This document shows positions 7,506-16,353 of a stretch of 51,804 nucleotides of DNA, in pieces. The position numbers and the translations under genes were made by a program. The notes under the pieces are model-generated. The model saw nothing but the letters and a program-made list of their open reading frames with translations, searched no databases and had not been told where the DNA came from. The DNA is from Nocardia vinacea NBRC 16497. GTDB lineage: Bacteria > Actinomycetota > Actinomycetes > Mycobacteriales > Mycobacteriaceae. Position 1 is the stretch's first letter. Every line of letters begins with the position of its first letter. The DNA lies in the NCBI RefSeq assembly GCF_000308835.1, contig NZ_BAGN01000408.1, positions 1 through 51,804 on the forward strand. The letters run 5' to 3'.

Positions 7506-8801
7506 TTAGTCTCCGTTCGTACCCGCTGCGAGCGCCGGCAGGTTCCCGAGGTCTGCGAGTTGCCGGAATGCTGTTGCGGCATCCACGATTTCGGAGACAT
7601 GGCTCGTCCGCCCGGCCGTATCGCGTGCCAGTTGCGCGATTTCGTCGACCCGTTGCATCAGAGGCCCGACCCGATGTTCGGCTGGTGTTGTGGCCGCAAC
7701 ACCGGCGAGCTCGGCGCCAGCGACGTCGAGGTCGCCGAGCGCGATGTATCCCTTGATCCGCTGGCAGCGGACCATGCGTTCGGAGCCGAGGTTACGCAAC
7801 GGTGGTGCGGCGCTGCGGAACTGGTCGAGGGCCGTGGTGGCAAACTCGATCGATTTGGCTGGGTCGCCGTTGACGAGCGCGGTGTCGGCCCAGTATCCAC
7901 CGGCGCGTTCGATGGAGCATGAGAACGGTCCCGTGAATTGGTCACGCTGTGGTTCGTCGGTCAGCCGGGCTGCGATATCGAGAGCTTCCTGAGTCGCTGC
8001 GGCGGACTCCCGCGCGCGGCCGAGATGGGCTAGGTCGATAGCTCTGGCGCTGGCCAGGATGAGCGCCGCTGTGCCGGTGGTGGCGTAGGTGAGTCCGTCT
8101 GTGGCGGCGTCAGCTGCATCGTCGTACTCGCCTCGCCAGGCCGCTGCGGTGTTCTGTGCAGCGCGGATCCAGGCCCGTAATTCGTTGTCCTCGGTGTTCT
8201 CGGCAAGAGCCCACGCGGTACGCAGATGTCGCTCGGCGATGTCGGCGTTTCCGAGGTCTGTCGTGATCCAGCCGAGGATCGTCATGGACCATCCGGCTAT
8301 TGCGTACAGTTCGGCGCTCTGCTGCGGGCGTTGCCGACCCTGCAGCAACTCGATCGCCCGATCTCGGGTCCGGACCACGCGCTGAAACAGTGGCAGCGTA
8401 GGCGATTTCAGGTACTCGCGGGTCACCCAGCGCAGGTTGTCGCGGAGGTCCTTGATCGTCAGCGGGCCCACGTTGGTCGTTTCCGCCCATGCCAGCAGTG
8501 ACGCGGATTCGTCGGCCGTCGCGAGCAGAAGATCACCGTCGCTTGGACGAGGGACAGTCCCTGTACGCGAATTGTTTGCGACCGTGGTCCAGAACCGTTG
8601 CTTCGCATCGTCGGTGGCATCCTCCAAGACCTGGTACAGCAGTCGCTTGCTCGACTCGTGCATGTTCGACGTCTGCCCGGACTCCCAGAGGCTGAGAGTT
8701 CGCTTCGTGACGCCGACGATGCGCGCGAATTCGAGTGGGCTGCGTCGCATCGCTTCGCGCAGCGCGCGAACCTCTGCGGGCGCCCACTCGATGTCCACCA
8801 T
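7506..8801 (-). CDS. HTH (XRE) regulator with TPR-like C-terminal repeats
   Basis: A 431-residue protein. Residues 8-50 are a Cro/C1-type helix-turn-helix (VRALREAMRRSPLEFARIVG then VTKRTLSLWESGQ). The rest is helical with alanine-rich repeats such as AIAGWSMTILGWITTDLGNA and ALDIAARLTDEP, typical of TPR ligand-binding regions in actinomycete regulators that respond to peptides or small signals. It is translated just before the 2H phosphoesterase and is divergent from the small-gene operon at 9042, with 240 bases between them. That geometry suggests it controls the downstream cluster to 13133. Confidence 0.87.
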   Translation of the reverse strand: MVDIEWAPAEVRALREAMRRSPLEFARIVGVTKRTLSLWESGQTSNMHESSKRLLYQVLEDATDDAKQRFWTTVANNSRTGTVPRPSDGDLLLATADESASLLAWAETTNVGPLTIKDLRDNLRWVTREYLKSPTLPLFQRVVRTRDRAIELLQGRQRPQQSAELYAIAGWSMTILGWITTDLGNADIAERHLRTAWALAENTEDNELRAWIRAAQNTAAAWRGEYDDAADAATDGLTYATTGTAALILASARAIDLAHLGRARESAAATQEALDIAARLTDEPQRDQFTGPFSCSIERAGGYWADTALVNGDPAKSIEFATTALDQFRSAAPPLRNLGSERMVRCQRIKGYIALGDLDVAGAELAGVAATTPAEHRVGPLMQRVDEIAQLARDTAGRTSHVSEIVDAATAFRQLADLGNLPALAAGTNGD

Positions 8802-9041
8802 ACGGTTCGCTCCCCTGCCTGCGACCAGTGCCGAACAGCAAATTACCCGCTCTTAACCCTTCCCGCGCTGGTTCCGCACTGTTATGGACCGATTCGTTGC
8901 GCGCAGGCTCATTCCAAGACCCGATGCCAGATCGCAGGCAATTTCCCCATCCGGATGCATAGACGTCCACCGACGGAACGATGGGGCCGCCGTTTGGTCG
9001 TCCGGCATCTGGGCGCAATCAACGCCACTAGGGGAGAGACC

Positions 9042-9224
9042 ATGTCGACGCAACCGGATACCCGGGACTTGTGGGTCGCGCGCTTTCGTAACTGCGACGC
9101 GCCGCTGATCGAGGACATCGACCGCGAGCAGGCCCAGTTCATCCTCACCACCCACGCTGGGCATGGACCGAGATGCGGTCCGTTCCTCGCGGCACTCGCT
9201 CGACTCTCGCACGTCATCGGCTGA
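9042..9224 (+). CDS. Small hypothetical protein, 60 residues
   Basis: ATG 9042 follows GGGGAGAGAC, a good ribosome binding site. The product MSTQPDTRDLWVARFRNCDA, with a CGPFLAALARLS end, shows no domain I recognise. The case for a real gene is its ribosome binding site and the tight coupling: the next start is three bases past its stop and the following gene overlaps. It heads the operon that leads into the sugar-dehydratase cluster. Confidence 0.6.
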   Translation: MSTQPDTRDLWVARFRNCDAPLIEDIDREQAQFILTTHAGHGPRCGPFLAALARLSHVIG

Positions 9225-9227
9225 GCC

Positions 9228-9371
9228 ATGGCGGTGTTTCTGTGGATAGCCGTAGGGGGCATCGCCGGCGGGTTCATCGTTGGGGCCGCGATCGTCCTTC
9301 GGCCCGAAAGACGCGGCCCCAGCGTGTTCGATATCCAACGCAGGCTCGACGCCGAGGACCAGGAGTCGTGA
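9228..9371 (+). CDS. 47-residue single-pass membrane peptide
   Basis: MAVFLWIAVGGIAGGFIVGA followed by AIVLRPERRGPSVFDIQ: one N-terminal transmembrane helix and a charged cytoplasmic tail ending RRLDAEDQES. It is too short for many gene finders. It starts three bases after the stop of the 60-residue gene, and its TGA overlaps the ATG of the next gene (TGATG at 9369-9373), which is strong evidence of translation. Function unknown; a membrane anchor or partner for the pathway enzymes is conceivable. Confidence 0.6.
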   Translation: MAVFLWIAVGGIAGGFIVGAAIVLRPERRGPSVFDIQRRLDAEDQES

Positions 9372-9847
9372 TGATCACCGGTTTTCTGCTGATCGAAGGA
9401 GTGCTCGCACGCCCGTCCGTTCCTGATTGGCACGAGCTCCGGGCCGCCATGCATCAACAGATCGGCAATATGCCGAGCAACCATTGGACAGGCGACGAGC
9501 CGACAGGCCATCCAGTCACCGAATGCGCTCGACGTCTCGCTGAGCAGCATCACATGTATCTCCGATATCCGGAGCGTGCCAACGAAATTGACGGCTGTCG
9601 TATCGCGCTCATCGCAGCCATAGACCACTGGGTCCGAAGCCACATACGTCCTCGAACCACGACAACGCTTGGTGATGCGGCCGATTCGCTCGCCGCGGCC
9701 TACGTCCATGCCCTCGACGTTCTCGAGCACGCTGTACGTGGATCCGATCCAGCCGTGCTCCGCGCCTGGTCAGAGCTGAGTTTCTACGCAACCAAGTGGT
9801 CGGACCTCGTCACCGAAGTTGTCCACGGTCAGCCCCCACTGCCGTGA
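9371..9847 (+). CDS. DUF4254-like protein
   Basis: A 158-residue protein, cytosolic and mostly helical. The middle part LAEQHHMYLRYPERANEIDG followed by CRIALIAAIDHWV resembles the DUF4254 family, in which an Asn/Asp-Trp-His pattern recurs and whose members occur in polysaccharide and natural-product clusters; the resemblance is moderate. The C-terminal half has LAAAYVHALDVLEHAV and a W-S-E-L repeat. Its ATG overlaps the stop of the membrane peptide. It precedes the RmlB-like gene by 77 bases and is probably in the same operon. Confidence 0.65.
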   Translation: MITGFLLIEGVLARPSVPDWHELRAAMHQQIGNMPSNHWTGDEPTGHPVTECARRLAEQHHMYLRYPERANEIDGCRIALIAAIDHWVRSHIRPRTTTTLGDAADSLAAAYVHALDVLEHAVRGSDPAVLRAWSELSFYATKWSDLVTEVVHGQPPLP

Positions 9848-9924
9848 TGTCGCCACAGCTGGCGGGGTCATCTCCAACTCATTGAATCCATTGATAGACA
9901 TCAACTCCCGAATGAGAGCTAGGT

Positions 9925-10935
9925 ATGACAAACGTGCTTGTCACCGGCGGTGCAGGATTCATCGGCTCGCACTTCGTCAAACGGCTATTGGCCTCGGATG
10001 ACACGACTCGGGTGACGGTCCTCGACGCACTCACCTACGCCGGTCACCGCAGCAATCTTGGCGTGGCGATGCTGTCGGATCGGCTGAACCTCGTGGTCGG
10101 CAACATTCTTGATGCGCGCCTCGTCGACGATCTCGTCGCCGCGCACACGACCATCGTGCATTTGGCGGCCGAGTCCCATGTCGACCGCTCCTTCTTGCAA
10201 GGCGGCCATTTCCTGAGCACGAACGTGTTGGGAACCCACATCTTGCTCGACGCTGCTAGGCGCTGGGATATCCGCAAGTTCGTGCATGTCTCCACCGACG
10301 AGGTCTATGGGCCGTTGCTCTCGGAGTCAGCGTCGGAGGACTTCCCACTGCGTCCTACGGTTCCGTACGCCTCGTCGAAAGCGGCGTCGGATCTGGTGGC
10401 GTTGTCGTACTGGCGAACATACGGCGTTCCCGTGTGTATTACGCGCAGCAGCAACAACTTCGGCCCGGCACAGCATCCGGAGAAGATCATTCCTGCGTTC
10501 ATCACCGCCCTGCTCAAGGGCGAGCAGGTCACCCTGCACGGCGACGGTGGCCACGTCCGTAACTGGCTGTGGGTGGAGGACAACTGCCAAGGTCTGGAAT
10601 TGGTGTTGCGGTACGGGGCGCCAGGGGAGGTCTACAACATCGGCGGCGGCACCGACCTGACGAACAAACAGCTCACCGGCCTGATCCTCAAACAGGTCGG
10701 TACCGACTGGGGGCAGGTGCGATATGTGGATGACCGGCCGTCCAATGACCGCCGCTACTCCATGACCTGGGACAAGATCGCGGGCTTGGGTTATCAGCCG
10801 GTGCAGCCATTCGAGGACGGGCTCGCCGAGACCGTCTGTTGGTACCGCGATCACCCCGACCGCTGGGCACCGCAACTGCGGAACCCGGCAGCTGCTGTGG
10901 CGGCGATCAAACTCGACCCACCCTCGGGGGAGTGA
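9925..10935 (+). CDS. RmlB-like dTDP-glucose 4,6-dehydratase / NAD-dependent epimerase
   Basis: A 336-residue extended SDR. NAD-binding loop TGGAGFIGSHFVKR at residues 7-20; HLAAESHVDRS at about 79; the catalytic block STDEVYG with the Thr-Asp-Glu triad used by RmlB; YASSKAASD with the Tyr-x-x-x-Lys pair; and RSSNNFGPAQHPEK, the nucleotide-sugar part of RmlB-type enzymes. The predicted step is conversion of an NDP-hexose to its 4-keto-6-deoxy form, with the 3- or 4-amino product made by the DegT enzyme two genes on. It ends one base before the ATP-grasp gene starts, so they are one operon. Confidence 0.92.
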   Translation: MTNVLVTGGAGFIGSHFVKRLLASDDTTRVTVLDALTYAGHRSNLGVAMLSDRLNLVVGNILDARLVDDLVAAHTTIVHLAAESHVDRSFLQGGHFLSTNVLGTHILLDAARRWDIRKFVHVSTDEVYGPLLSESASEDFPLRPTVPYASSKAASDLVALSYWRTYGVPVCITRSSNNFGPAQHPEKIIPAFITALLKGEQVTLHGDGGHVRNWLWVEDNCQGLELVLRYGAPGEVYNIGGGTDLTNKQLTGLILKQVGTDWGQVRYVDDRPSNDRRYSMTWDKIAGLGYQPVQPFEDGLAETVCWYRDHPDRWAPQLRNPAAAVAAIKLDPPSGE

Positions 10936-10936
10936 C

Positions 10937-12001
10937 ATGAACTCAGATGGGTCGCGCATGCCGCGTCGCGTGCTCGTCACCGGGATCGGTGGTCAACCGG
11001 GATTCGATCTGGCCAGACGACTGCTGCAACTCGGTTGCGAGGTCATCGGCACCGACGCCGACCCTCTCGCCAACGGGCTGTCGCTGCCAGGTCTGACCGT
11101 CCGCCAGTCGATCTCGTCGACCGACCCCCGCTACGACGCCGATCTGTTGAGGCTGTGTCGGGACTTGCGGCCGCATGCGATGTTGTCGGCGGTCGAGTCC
11201 GAACTCCCGCAACTACTTTCGCTGCGCGCGAGGTTGTCCGAGATGGGTGTGCGAACGTGGCTGCCGCCGCAGCGCGCGATCCACGCTTGTCTGGACAAGG
11301 CGGAGTTCGCTGCGATGCTGGCCGAGCACGGAATCCCGACTTCGCGCACTTGGCTGCCCCACCAGATCGCCGACATTCCCGACGACTGCCCTCTGGTCGT
11401 CAAGCCGCGCCATGGGCAGGGCTCCCAGAACGTGGTGTTCTGCCGGACCTGGCAGCAGGCCCTCATATTGTGCGAGGTGGTGCCCGAACCGATCGTGCAA
11501 GCTCGCGTCGACGGCCGTGAGTTCACCGCGGATTGCCTGGTAGACCGCAATGGGAAAGCGTCGGTGATCCTGCGGTACCGCTTGCTCACCAAAGGTGGGC
11601 TATCGATGGTGTCGAGCACCTTTCACGATCCGGAAGTAGCCGACGCTGTCGCCGCGACGTTGTCGGCGGTTGGGGCGGTTGGATTGTGTTGCGTGCAGGG
11701 CTTTCTCCGTGACGACAGTCCGGGGCGACGAGTCGTCATGACCGAGATGAACGCCCGCGTCGCGGGCGGATTTCTGCTTGCTGAAGCCGCCGGTGCGGAC
11801 CTGATCGAACAGGCTTTGGCGGGGCTGTGGGGACTTCGAGTCGACCATGACCGGCTTCGGTACAGGCCTGGCGTTTTGCTGACCAAATACGTTGAGACAC
11901 TCACCGTTCGCGACCTCGCCCCGGTCCGTCACAGCTCTGGGACGACACATCCTCAACCGTTCCAGTTCCTTGCAGAAGGACCTTCCGATGACAACTTTTG
12001 A
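10937..12001 (+). CDS. ATP-grasp ligase, CarB/PylC-like
   Basis: A 354-residue protein. The N-terminal Rossmann-like lobe (RRVLVTGIGGQPGFDLARRL) is followed by CLDKAEFAAMLAEHGIPTSR, the family's conserved pre-ATP helix, then PLVVKPRHGQGSQN (ATP-contacting lysine and glycine-rich loop) and VVMTEMNARVAGG, the acidic/Asn metal site. ATP-grasp enzymes join a carboxylate to an amine through an acyl phosphate, so an amide or peptide bond formed with the amino sugar or an amino acid is the likely role. It starts two bases after the dehydratase stop and overlaps the DegT gene by 14 bases. Confidence 0.88.
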   Translation: MNSDGSRMPRRVLVTGIGGQPGFDLARRLLQLGCEVIGTDADPLANGLSLPGLTVRQSISSTDPRYDADLLRLCRDLRPHAMLSAVESELPQLLSLRARLSEMGVRTWLPPQRAIHACLDKAEFAAMLAEHGIPTSRTWLPHQIADIPDDCPLVVKPRHGQGSQNVVFCRTWQQALILCEVVPEPIVQARVDGREFTADCLVDRNGKASVILRYRLLTKGGLSMVSSTFHDPEVADAVAATLSAVGAVGLCCVQGFLRDDSPGRRVVMTEMNARVAGGFLLAEAAGADLIEQALAGLWGLRVDHDRLRYRPGVLLTKYVETLTVRDLAPVRHSSGTTHPQPFQFLAEGPSDDNF

Positions 12002-13133
12002 TCCCCGGTCCGTGGGCAGGAACGCCAAGCCCTACTTGCACGGACCGGAATACGCTGCGGTGGCCGAAGCGCTGTGGATCGGGCAGTGGGGCCACAACAC
12101 CGCGACCGAGGCATTCGAGGCCGAGCTGGCTGTGTTCCTCGGCGTACCCGACGTGGTGGCGGTGTCCTCGTGCACCGCCGCCCTTCACCTGGCACTAGTC
12201 CTTGCCGGAGTGGGTTCCGGGCATGAGGTGATCGTGCCGTCGCAGACGTTTTGCGCGACGATCCAGGCGATCCTGATGAGCGGTGCCGAACCGCATTTCA
12301 TCGACATCGACGCCGACACCCTGTGCGTGGACAGCGCCGCAATATCGGGGGCCGTCAACCCGCGCACGCGAGCGGTGATGCCGGTGCTCTACGGTGGCCG
12401 CGCCGTGGATCTTACTGCTATTCAAGACAATCTGGATCGACGAGGAATCGCAGTCATCGAGGATGCCGCACATGCCTTCGGCTCTCGCCTCGGTCCGGTA
12501 CGGGTGGGTGCGACTGGGGCGCTCACCTGTTTCTCGTTCGGTCCGATCAAGTCGCTGACCTGTGGTGAAGGTGGAGCGTTGATTCCACGCAATACCGATG
12601 AGGCCGACAGGGCCCGAACCTTGCGTCTCCTGGGTGTGAGCCAGTCGCAGGCTGCTCGGATCCGGACAACCTCCTACGAGGTCGATACTGCGGGGTGGCG
12701 CTATCACTTGAGCGCCGTGCACGCGGCGATCGGTCGCGTGCAACTCGCGCACTTCGACGCCATCGAAATCGCACGCCGGAATTTGTGGCGTGCCTATGCA
12801 CGGGAGTTGGCGCGTTTGGATCGGGTCACGCTGGTCGATATCGATGTGGAGCGCACTGTTCCGTTCAACTGCGTCGTGCGCGTTATCACCGGCCGCGACC
12901 GCGGGTTCGAGATCCTGCGTGACCGCGGTATCGGTGTGGGAGTGCACTACCCGCCCAACCACTTACAGCCCGCGTTCGCGCGATGGTCTCGACCATTGCC
13001 GGTCACTGAAACCACGGCGCGACAAATCATGAGCCTGCCGTTCCACCCCGCAATGACCGAGCAGGACGTGACGCATGTCGTGTCGATGCTGGCACTGGCA
13101 CTCACGGAATCGGCACCAGGCCAACACCTTTAG
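11988..13133 (+). CDS. DegT/DnrJ/EryC1/StrS sugar aminotransferase
   Basis: A 381-residue PLP enzyme. SSCTAALHLALVLAGVG (about 63-79) contacts the cofactor phosphate, EDAAHAFGS holds the aspartate that pairs with the pyridine nitrogen (about residue 159), and FSFGPIKSLTCGEGG holds the Schiff-base lysine (about residue 188). The C-terminal GVGVHYPPNH is typical of the family. It should transaminate a keto-sugar made by the dehydratase. ATG 11988, with GAAGGA at 11975-11980, is preferred to an upstream in-frame start at 11892. It overlaps the ATP-grasp gene by 14 bases and, tail to tail, the MurG-like gene by four. Confidence 0.92.
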   Translation: MTTFDPRSVGRNAKPYLHGPEYAAVAEALWIGQWGHNTATEAFEAELAVFLGVPDVVAVSSCTAALHLALVLAGVGSGHEVIVPSQTFCATIQAILMSGAEPHFIDIDADTLCVDSAAISGAVNPRTRAVMPVLYGGRAVDLTAIQDNLDRRGIAVIEDAAHAFGSRLGPVRVGATGALTCFSFGPIKSLTCGEGGALIPRNTDEADRARTLRLLGVSQSQAARIRTTSYEVDTAGWRYHLSAVHAAIGRVQLAHFDAIEIARRNLWRAYARELARLDRVTLVDIDVERTVPFNCVVRVITGRDRGFEILRDRGIGVGVHYPPNHLQPAFARWSRPLPVTETTARQIMSLPFHPAMTEQDVTHVVSMLALALTESAPGQHL

Positions 13134-14311
13134 TCCGCTGTGGACAGCACGAGTTGCGCGAGCTGGTCGGCCGCCTCGGGGCGGCCACGCAGCCGGGCTT
13201 TCTCAGCGATGGCTGTCCGGCGTTCGGGTTCGGCGAGCAGCGGATCCACTACCGCGCGAAGGGTTTCCGCTGACACCTCGCCGAGCAGAGCGACTGCCGC
13301 GCCAGCCTCATCGAGAGCACGCGCGTTGTGGGCCTGCTCATTACCCGCAGCGGAGGCCAACGGCACGAGCACCGCGGCTTTACCCAACGCGGCAAGTTCG
13401 GCGATCGTGCCCGCACCGCTGCGGGAGATCACGATATCGGCCAGCGCCAGCACATCCGGCAGTTCCGGTCCCACGAACTCTGTGACCAGATATCGGGGCG
13501 ACAGCTCAGGGGCGAGAGCGGCGGCGTGCTGCTGTAAGTCTGCGAATGCTGCGCTGCCGCATTGGTGAATCACGTTGGCGCGGAGCAACAACCAGGGCAG
13601 AATCTCTCGTACGACATTGTTGATCTGCGCTGAACCTTGCGCGCCGCCGGTGACATAAACCGTCGGCAGGGATCGATCGAACCCATGCAACCCGAGCGCC
13701 TCGATTGCGTTGTCGGCCTTGCCTGCCTCGAGGATTTCCGACCGCACCGGGTTGCCGGTGACGACAGCGGTTGTGCGCGCTGAGCGTGGCAGGTGCGGCA
13801 AGCTCGATTCGGAGGACACCGCAACGCGGGTCGCGATACGTGCCAGCAGCCGGTTGGCCAGGCCTAAACGGACAGTCTGCTCGTGAATGACCAGCCGTCG
13901 ACGACACAACCACGACCCGACCCCCACTGGCACAGCCACATAGCCACCAGTAGCCAGCACCACATCCGGCCGAAATCTCGCCACGGCCGCGCGCGCCTGT
14001 GCGACACCAACCGGAACCCGGCCCAGGTCAGTGATATTGGCCCTGTTGACCATCTTCAGTGGGTTGCGGTCCCGTCGGATCTTGCCGGTAGCCACAGCCG
14101 TGAACGGGATGCCCTCGGCCTGTGCGACCCGGGATTCGAGGCCATCGGCCTGCCCGATCCATAACACCTCCAACTCCCGGCCCGAGGCGGTCAGTTGAGA
14201 ACGCAGCGCCCGGATTGTGGTGACAGCAGGGAAAACGTGACCACCGGTGCCACCACCGGCGACGATCAAACGGAGAACCTGCTGTGGACCGAACGGGAGG
14301 GCGTCTGCCAT
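13130..14311 (-). CDS. MurG-like UDP-GlcNAc glycosyltransferase paralogue
   Basis: A 393-residue GT-B glycosyltransferase. The N-terminal LRLIVAGGGTGGHVFPAVT carries the MurG glycine-rich loop, RPDVVLATGGYVAVPVG and IHEQTVRLGLANR follow, and the C-terminal half has VTGGAQGSAQINNVV and VISRSGAGTIAELAALGKAA, the UDP-GlcNAc site of MurG (family GT28). Housekeeping MurG sits in the dcw cell-division cluster; this copy lies beside sugar-dehydratase, ATP-grasp and aminotransferase genes, so it probably glycosylates a different acceptor. The family's IHEQN motif reads IHEQT here. It converges on the aminotransferase with a four-base overlap. Confidence 0.88.
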   Translation of the reverse strand: MADALPFGPQQVLRLIVAGGGTGGHVFPAVTTIRALRSQLTASGRELEVLWIGQADGLESRVAQAEGIPFTAVATGKIRRDRNPLKMVNRANITDLGRVPVGVAQARAAVARFRPDVVLATGGYVAVPVGVGSWLCRRRLVIHEQTVRLGLANRLLARIATRVAVSSESSLPHLPRSARTTAVVTGNPVRSEILEAGKADNAIEALGLHGFDRSLPTVYVTGGAQGSAQINNVVREILPWLLLRANVIHQCGSAAFADLQQHAAALAPELSPRYLVTEFVGPELPDVLALADIVISRSGAGTIAELAALGKAAVLVPLASAAGNEQAHNARALDEAGAAVALLGEVSAETLRAVVDPLLAEPERRTAIAEKARLRGRPEAADQLAQLVLSTAD

Positions 14312-14702
14312 ACCCAGCAGCCTAATGGCAGTCGATCTGACACTGCGTGTTGGCGAATGCCTCCATCGGCGGTCAGGCGTCTGCGTGGATTCCGTGTTAA
14401 ACGTGCTCGGAAAGCAACTCTGCTATGCAGCCATGTGCGGCGTTCGCTCGCGTCGATACGGTAGTAATGGAGGTCGCCCGTGCGTGGGATACGTGAGGTG
14501 GGGATGGACGCCGAGTCACGAGGCGGCGCCCGAGCCGGTCGACCGTTCGTTCTGACGGGCCACGGTAGCGGTCGTGGCGATGGTGGCGATTGTACTCTCG
14601 CAGGTAGGCGGGATCCGGATTGTTTTCGGCGATGGCTACGAATGTTGTTGTGGAAGGTGTGATTCGGTAGAGCTCAGGGCTTGGGTGTGGTAGTCGTACA
14701 GC
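14312..14702. promoter_or_regulatory. 391-bp divergent intergenic region
   Basis: The region between the MurG-like gene and the kinase has no supportable gene. It must hold the promoters of both divergent genes. I see no clear operator dyad or hairpin. Confidence 0.4.
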
Positions 14703-15797
14703 GTGGATGGCACTGCGTTCGGGCGGTGCCGGCTGCTCGGGTTGCTCGGTGCGGGTGGGATGGGGCAGGTCTATCGGGCCTTCGACACCGAGACCGATCG
14801 CGTGGTAGCGCTCAAAGTGCTGTCGCAACATCTGGCGCACGACCCGAAATATCGCGAGCGATTCCGGCGGGAAGCGCACGCCGCGGCGAGGTTGAGCGAA
14901 CCGCACGTCGTCCCGATCCACGACTACGGCGAGATCGACGGGCGCCTGTATTTGGATATGAGGTTGGTCGAGGGGCAGGATATCGCCGCCTTGCTCGCTG
15001 CCGGGCCGATAGCGAACGACACTGCGGTGGAATACATCCGGCAGATCGGCTCGGCCCTGGACGCAGCGCATCGGGCCGGGCTCGTGCACCGCGACGTGAA
15101 GCCTTCGAACATCCTCGTCACCGCGGGCGATTTCGCGTACCTCATCGATTTCGGGATCGCCGTCGGCAGCGGCGACTCCAGCTTGACCACCACCGGTGCG
15201 GCAATCGGCAGTTTCGCCTACACGGCACCGGAACGACTCCAGCACGGCGCCTGCGACGCCCGCTCTGATGTGTACTCCCTGACTTGCGTTCTGTACCAAT
15301 GCTTGACGGGCTCCCAACCATTCCCCGGTGACAGCGTCGAGCAGCAGATCACCGCACACTTGAACACGCCACCACCACGACCGTCCGCATCGGCAACGGT
15401 GCCAGCCACCTTCGACGCGGTCATCGCGCGGGGAATGGCGAAGAACCCGGACGACCGCTATCGCACAGCCGGGGACCTGGCCGCGGCGGCACGCGCCGCG
15501 CTCGATCCGGCACCCACATCCACAGCCACTCCGGATCCATCCAGGCTGGCCACCACCCGAATCAATCCGAGCGCACAACCACAAACCCGCAACCGGCCCG
15601 GATTGAGGTGGATCGTCGCCCTCGCGGTCATAGCGGCCATTGCCTGGTGGGTGATCAGTGCTCGCACACATCGGGAATCGCCACCGGCAAAACCGACTTC
15701 GGTTACCTGCGTGACGACGAGTCCGACACCGGCGAACAACCCAGGAGTCCCAACAGCACCCCCGTTGGGCCCGCATTCCGATTCCTGTCCGCGATGA
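14703..15797 (+). CDS. Membrane-anchored serine/threonine protein kinase, PknB-like
   Basis: A 364-residue kinase. Glycine loop GAGGMGQVYRAFD (about 16-28), ATP lysine in VVALKVL (residue 38), catalytic loop HRDVKPSN (about 126), magnesium loop IDFGIA, and TAPERL ahead of helix F: all catalytic motifs are present. A juxtamembrane linker rich in Thr/Pro leads to one transmembrane helix (IVALAVIAAIAWWVIS, about 299-315) and a short extracellular tail of roughly 45 residues with two cysteines, so it lacks PASTA repeats. The GTG start at 14703 is the first in a frame that begins with the usual kinase N-terminus. The target is unknown. Confidence 0.93.
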   Translation: MDGTAFGRCRLLGLLGAGGMGQVYRAFDTETDRVVALKVLSQHLAHDPKYRERFRREAHAAARLSEPHVVPIHDYGEIDGRLYLDMRLVEGQDIAALLAAGPIANDTAVEYIRQIGSALDAAHRAGLVHRDVKPSNILVTAGDFAYLIDFGIAVGSGDSSLTTTGAAIGSFAYTAPERLQHGACDARSDVYSLTCVLYQCLTGSQPFPGDSVEQQITAHLNTPPPRPSASATVPATFDAVIARGMAKNPDDRYRTAGDLAAAARAALDPAPTSTATPDPSRLATTRINPSAQPQTRNRPGLRWIVALAVIAAIAWWVISARTHRESPPAKPTSVTCVTTSPTPANNPGVPTAPPLGPHSDSCPR

Positions 15798-15850
15798 TGA
15801 TCGCGCACTTCCAATCGACACGCGAGCTCGCCGATCCGCCCGGCGGCAGA

Positions 15851-16240
15851 CTAGTGCGTTGGGCGTTGGCTGCGTACTCGCGACATGATGAGCCGGAGAT
15901 GGTGCGCGTAGGTCTCCTCACTGGTGCGTGCCGCCACACAGATCTCGATGATCCGCGTTTCCAGCTGGACCCGGCCGCATTCCCTTTTCCCTGTCCCGGC
16001 GGCGGGCATCCAGGCCGTGCGACTGCGTGGCTGGGCCGCTTGTAGGGTCTGGGGCCACAACCATGCCGCCTCGATTAGCACACCGGCGGTGATCGCGAGT
16101 GACCGCAGAGCGGTGAACGACAACCAGAAAACGCCGGTGCCGATGAGGGCGGGCATGGCGGTCGCGATCAGTGGATGCCGCGGGCTCCAGCGTTCTAAAT
16201 CCGCGCTTACGTGGGGGTTCGTATCGGGAGGGGGATACAT
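15851..16240 (-). CDS. Hypothetical small membrane protein
   Basis: A 129-residue frame with a proline-rich start, a hydrophobic stretch of about 40 residues that can form two helices (IATAMPALIGTGVFWLSFTA, then LAITAGVLIEAAWLW) and a basic C-terminal tail. No domain recognised. It lies between the kinase and the pseudogene on the opposite strand to the kinase. Codon use fits coding DNA, but with no homologue recalled, the gene is only likely. Confidence 0.45.
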   Translation of the reverse strand: MYPPPDTNPHVSADLERWSPRHPLIATAMPALIGTGVFWLSFTALRSLAITAGVLIEAAWLWPQTLQAAQPRSRTAWMPAAGTGKRECGRVQLETRIIEICVAARTSEETYAHHLRLIMSRVRSQRPTH

Positions 16241-16353
16241 GCGTTAACCACACGCCTGGACCTGCGGAAATGCTGAGTTTGATGCCTGCGCGAACCTGAC
16301 TTTGGCAGCTGGTTGGGGTCATGTTTGAACCGCCTGGCCACTCGGCGCACAAA

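Noticed and set aside
14397..15821. A 474-residue minus-strand frame opposite the kinase
   Set aside because: The plus strand has a complete kinase with all motifs; the opposite frame results from GC bias.
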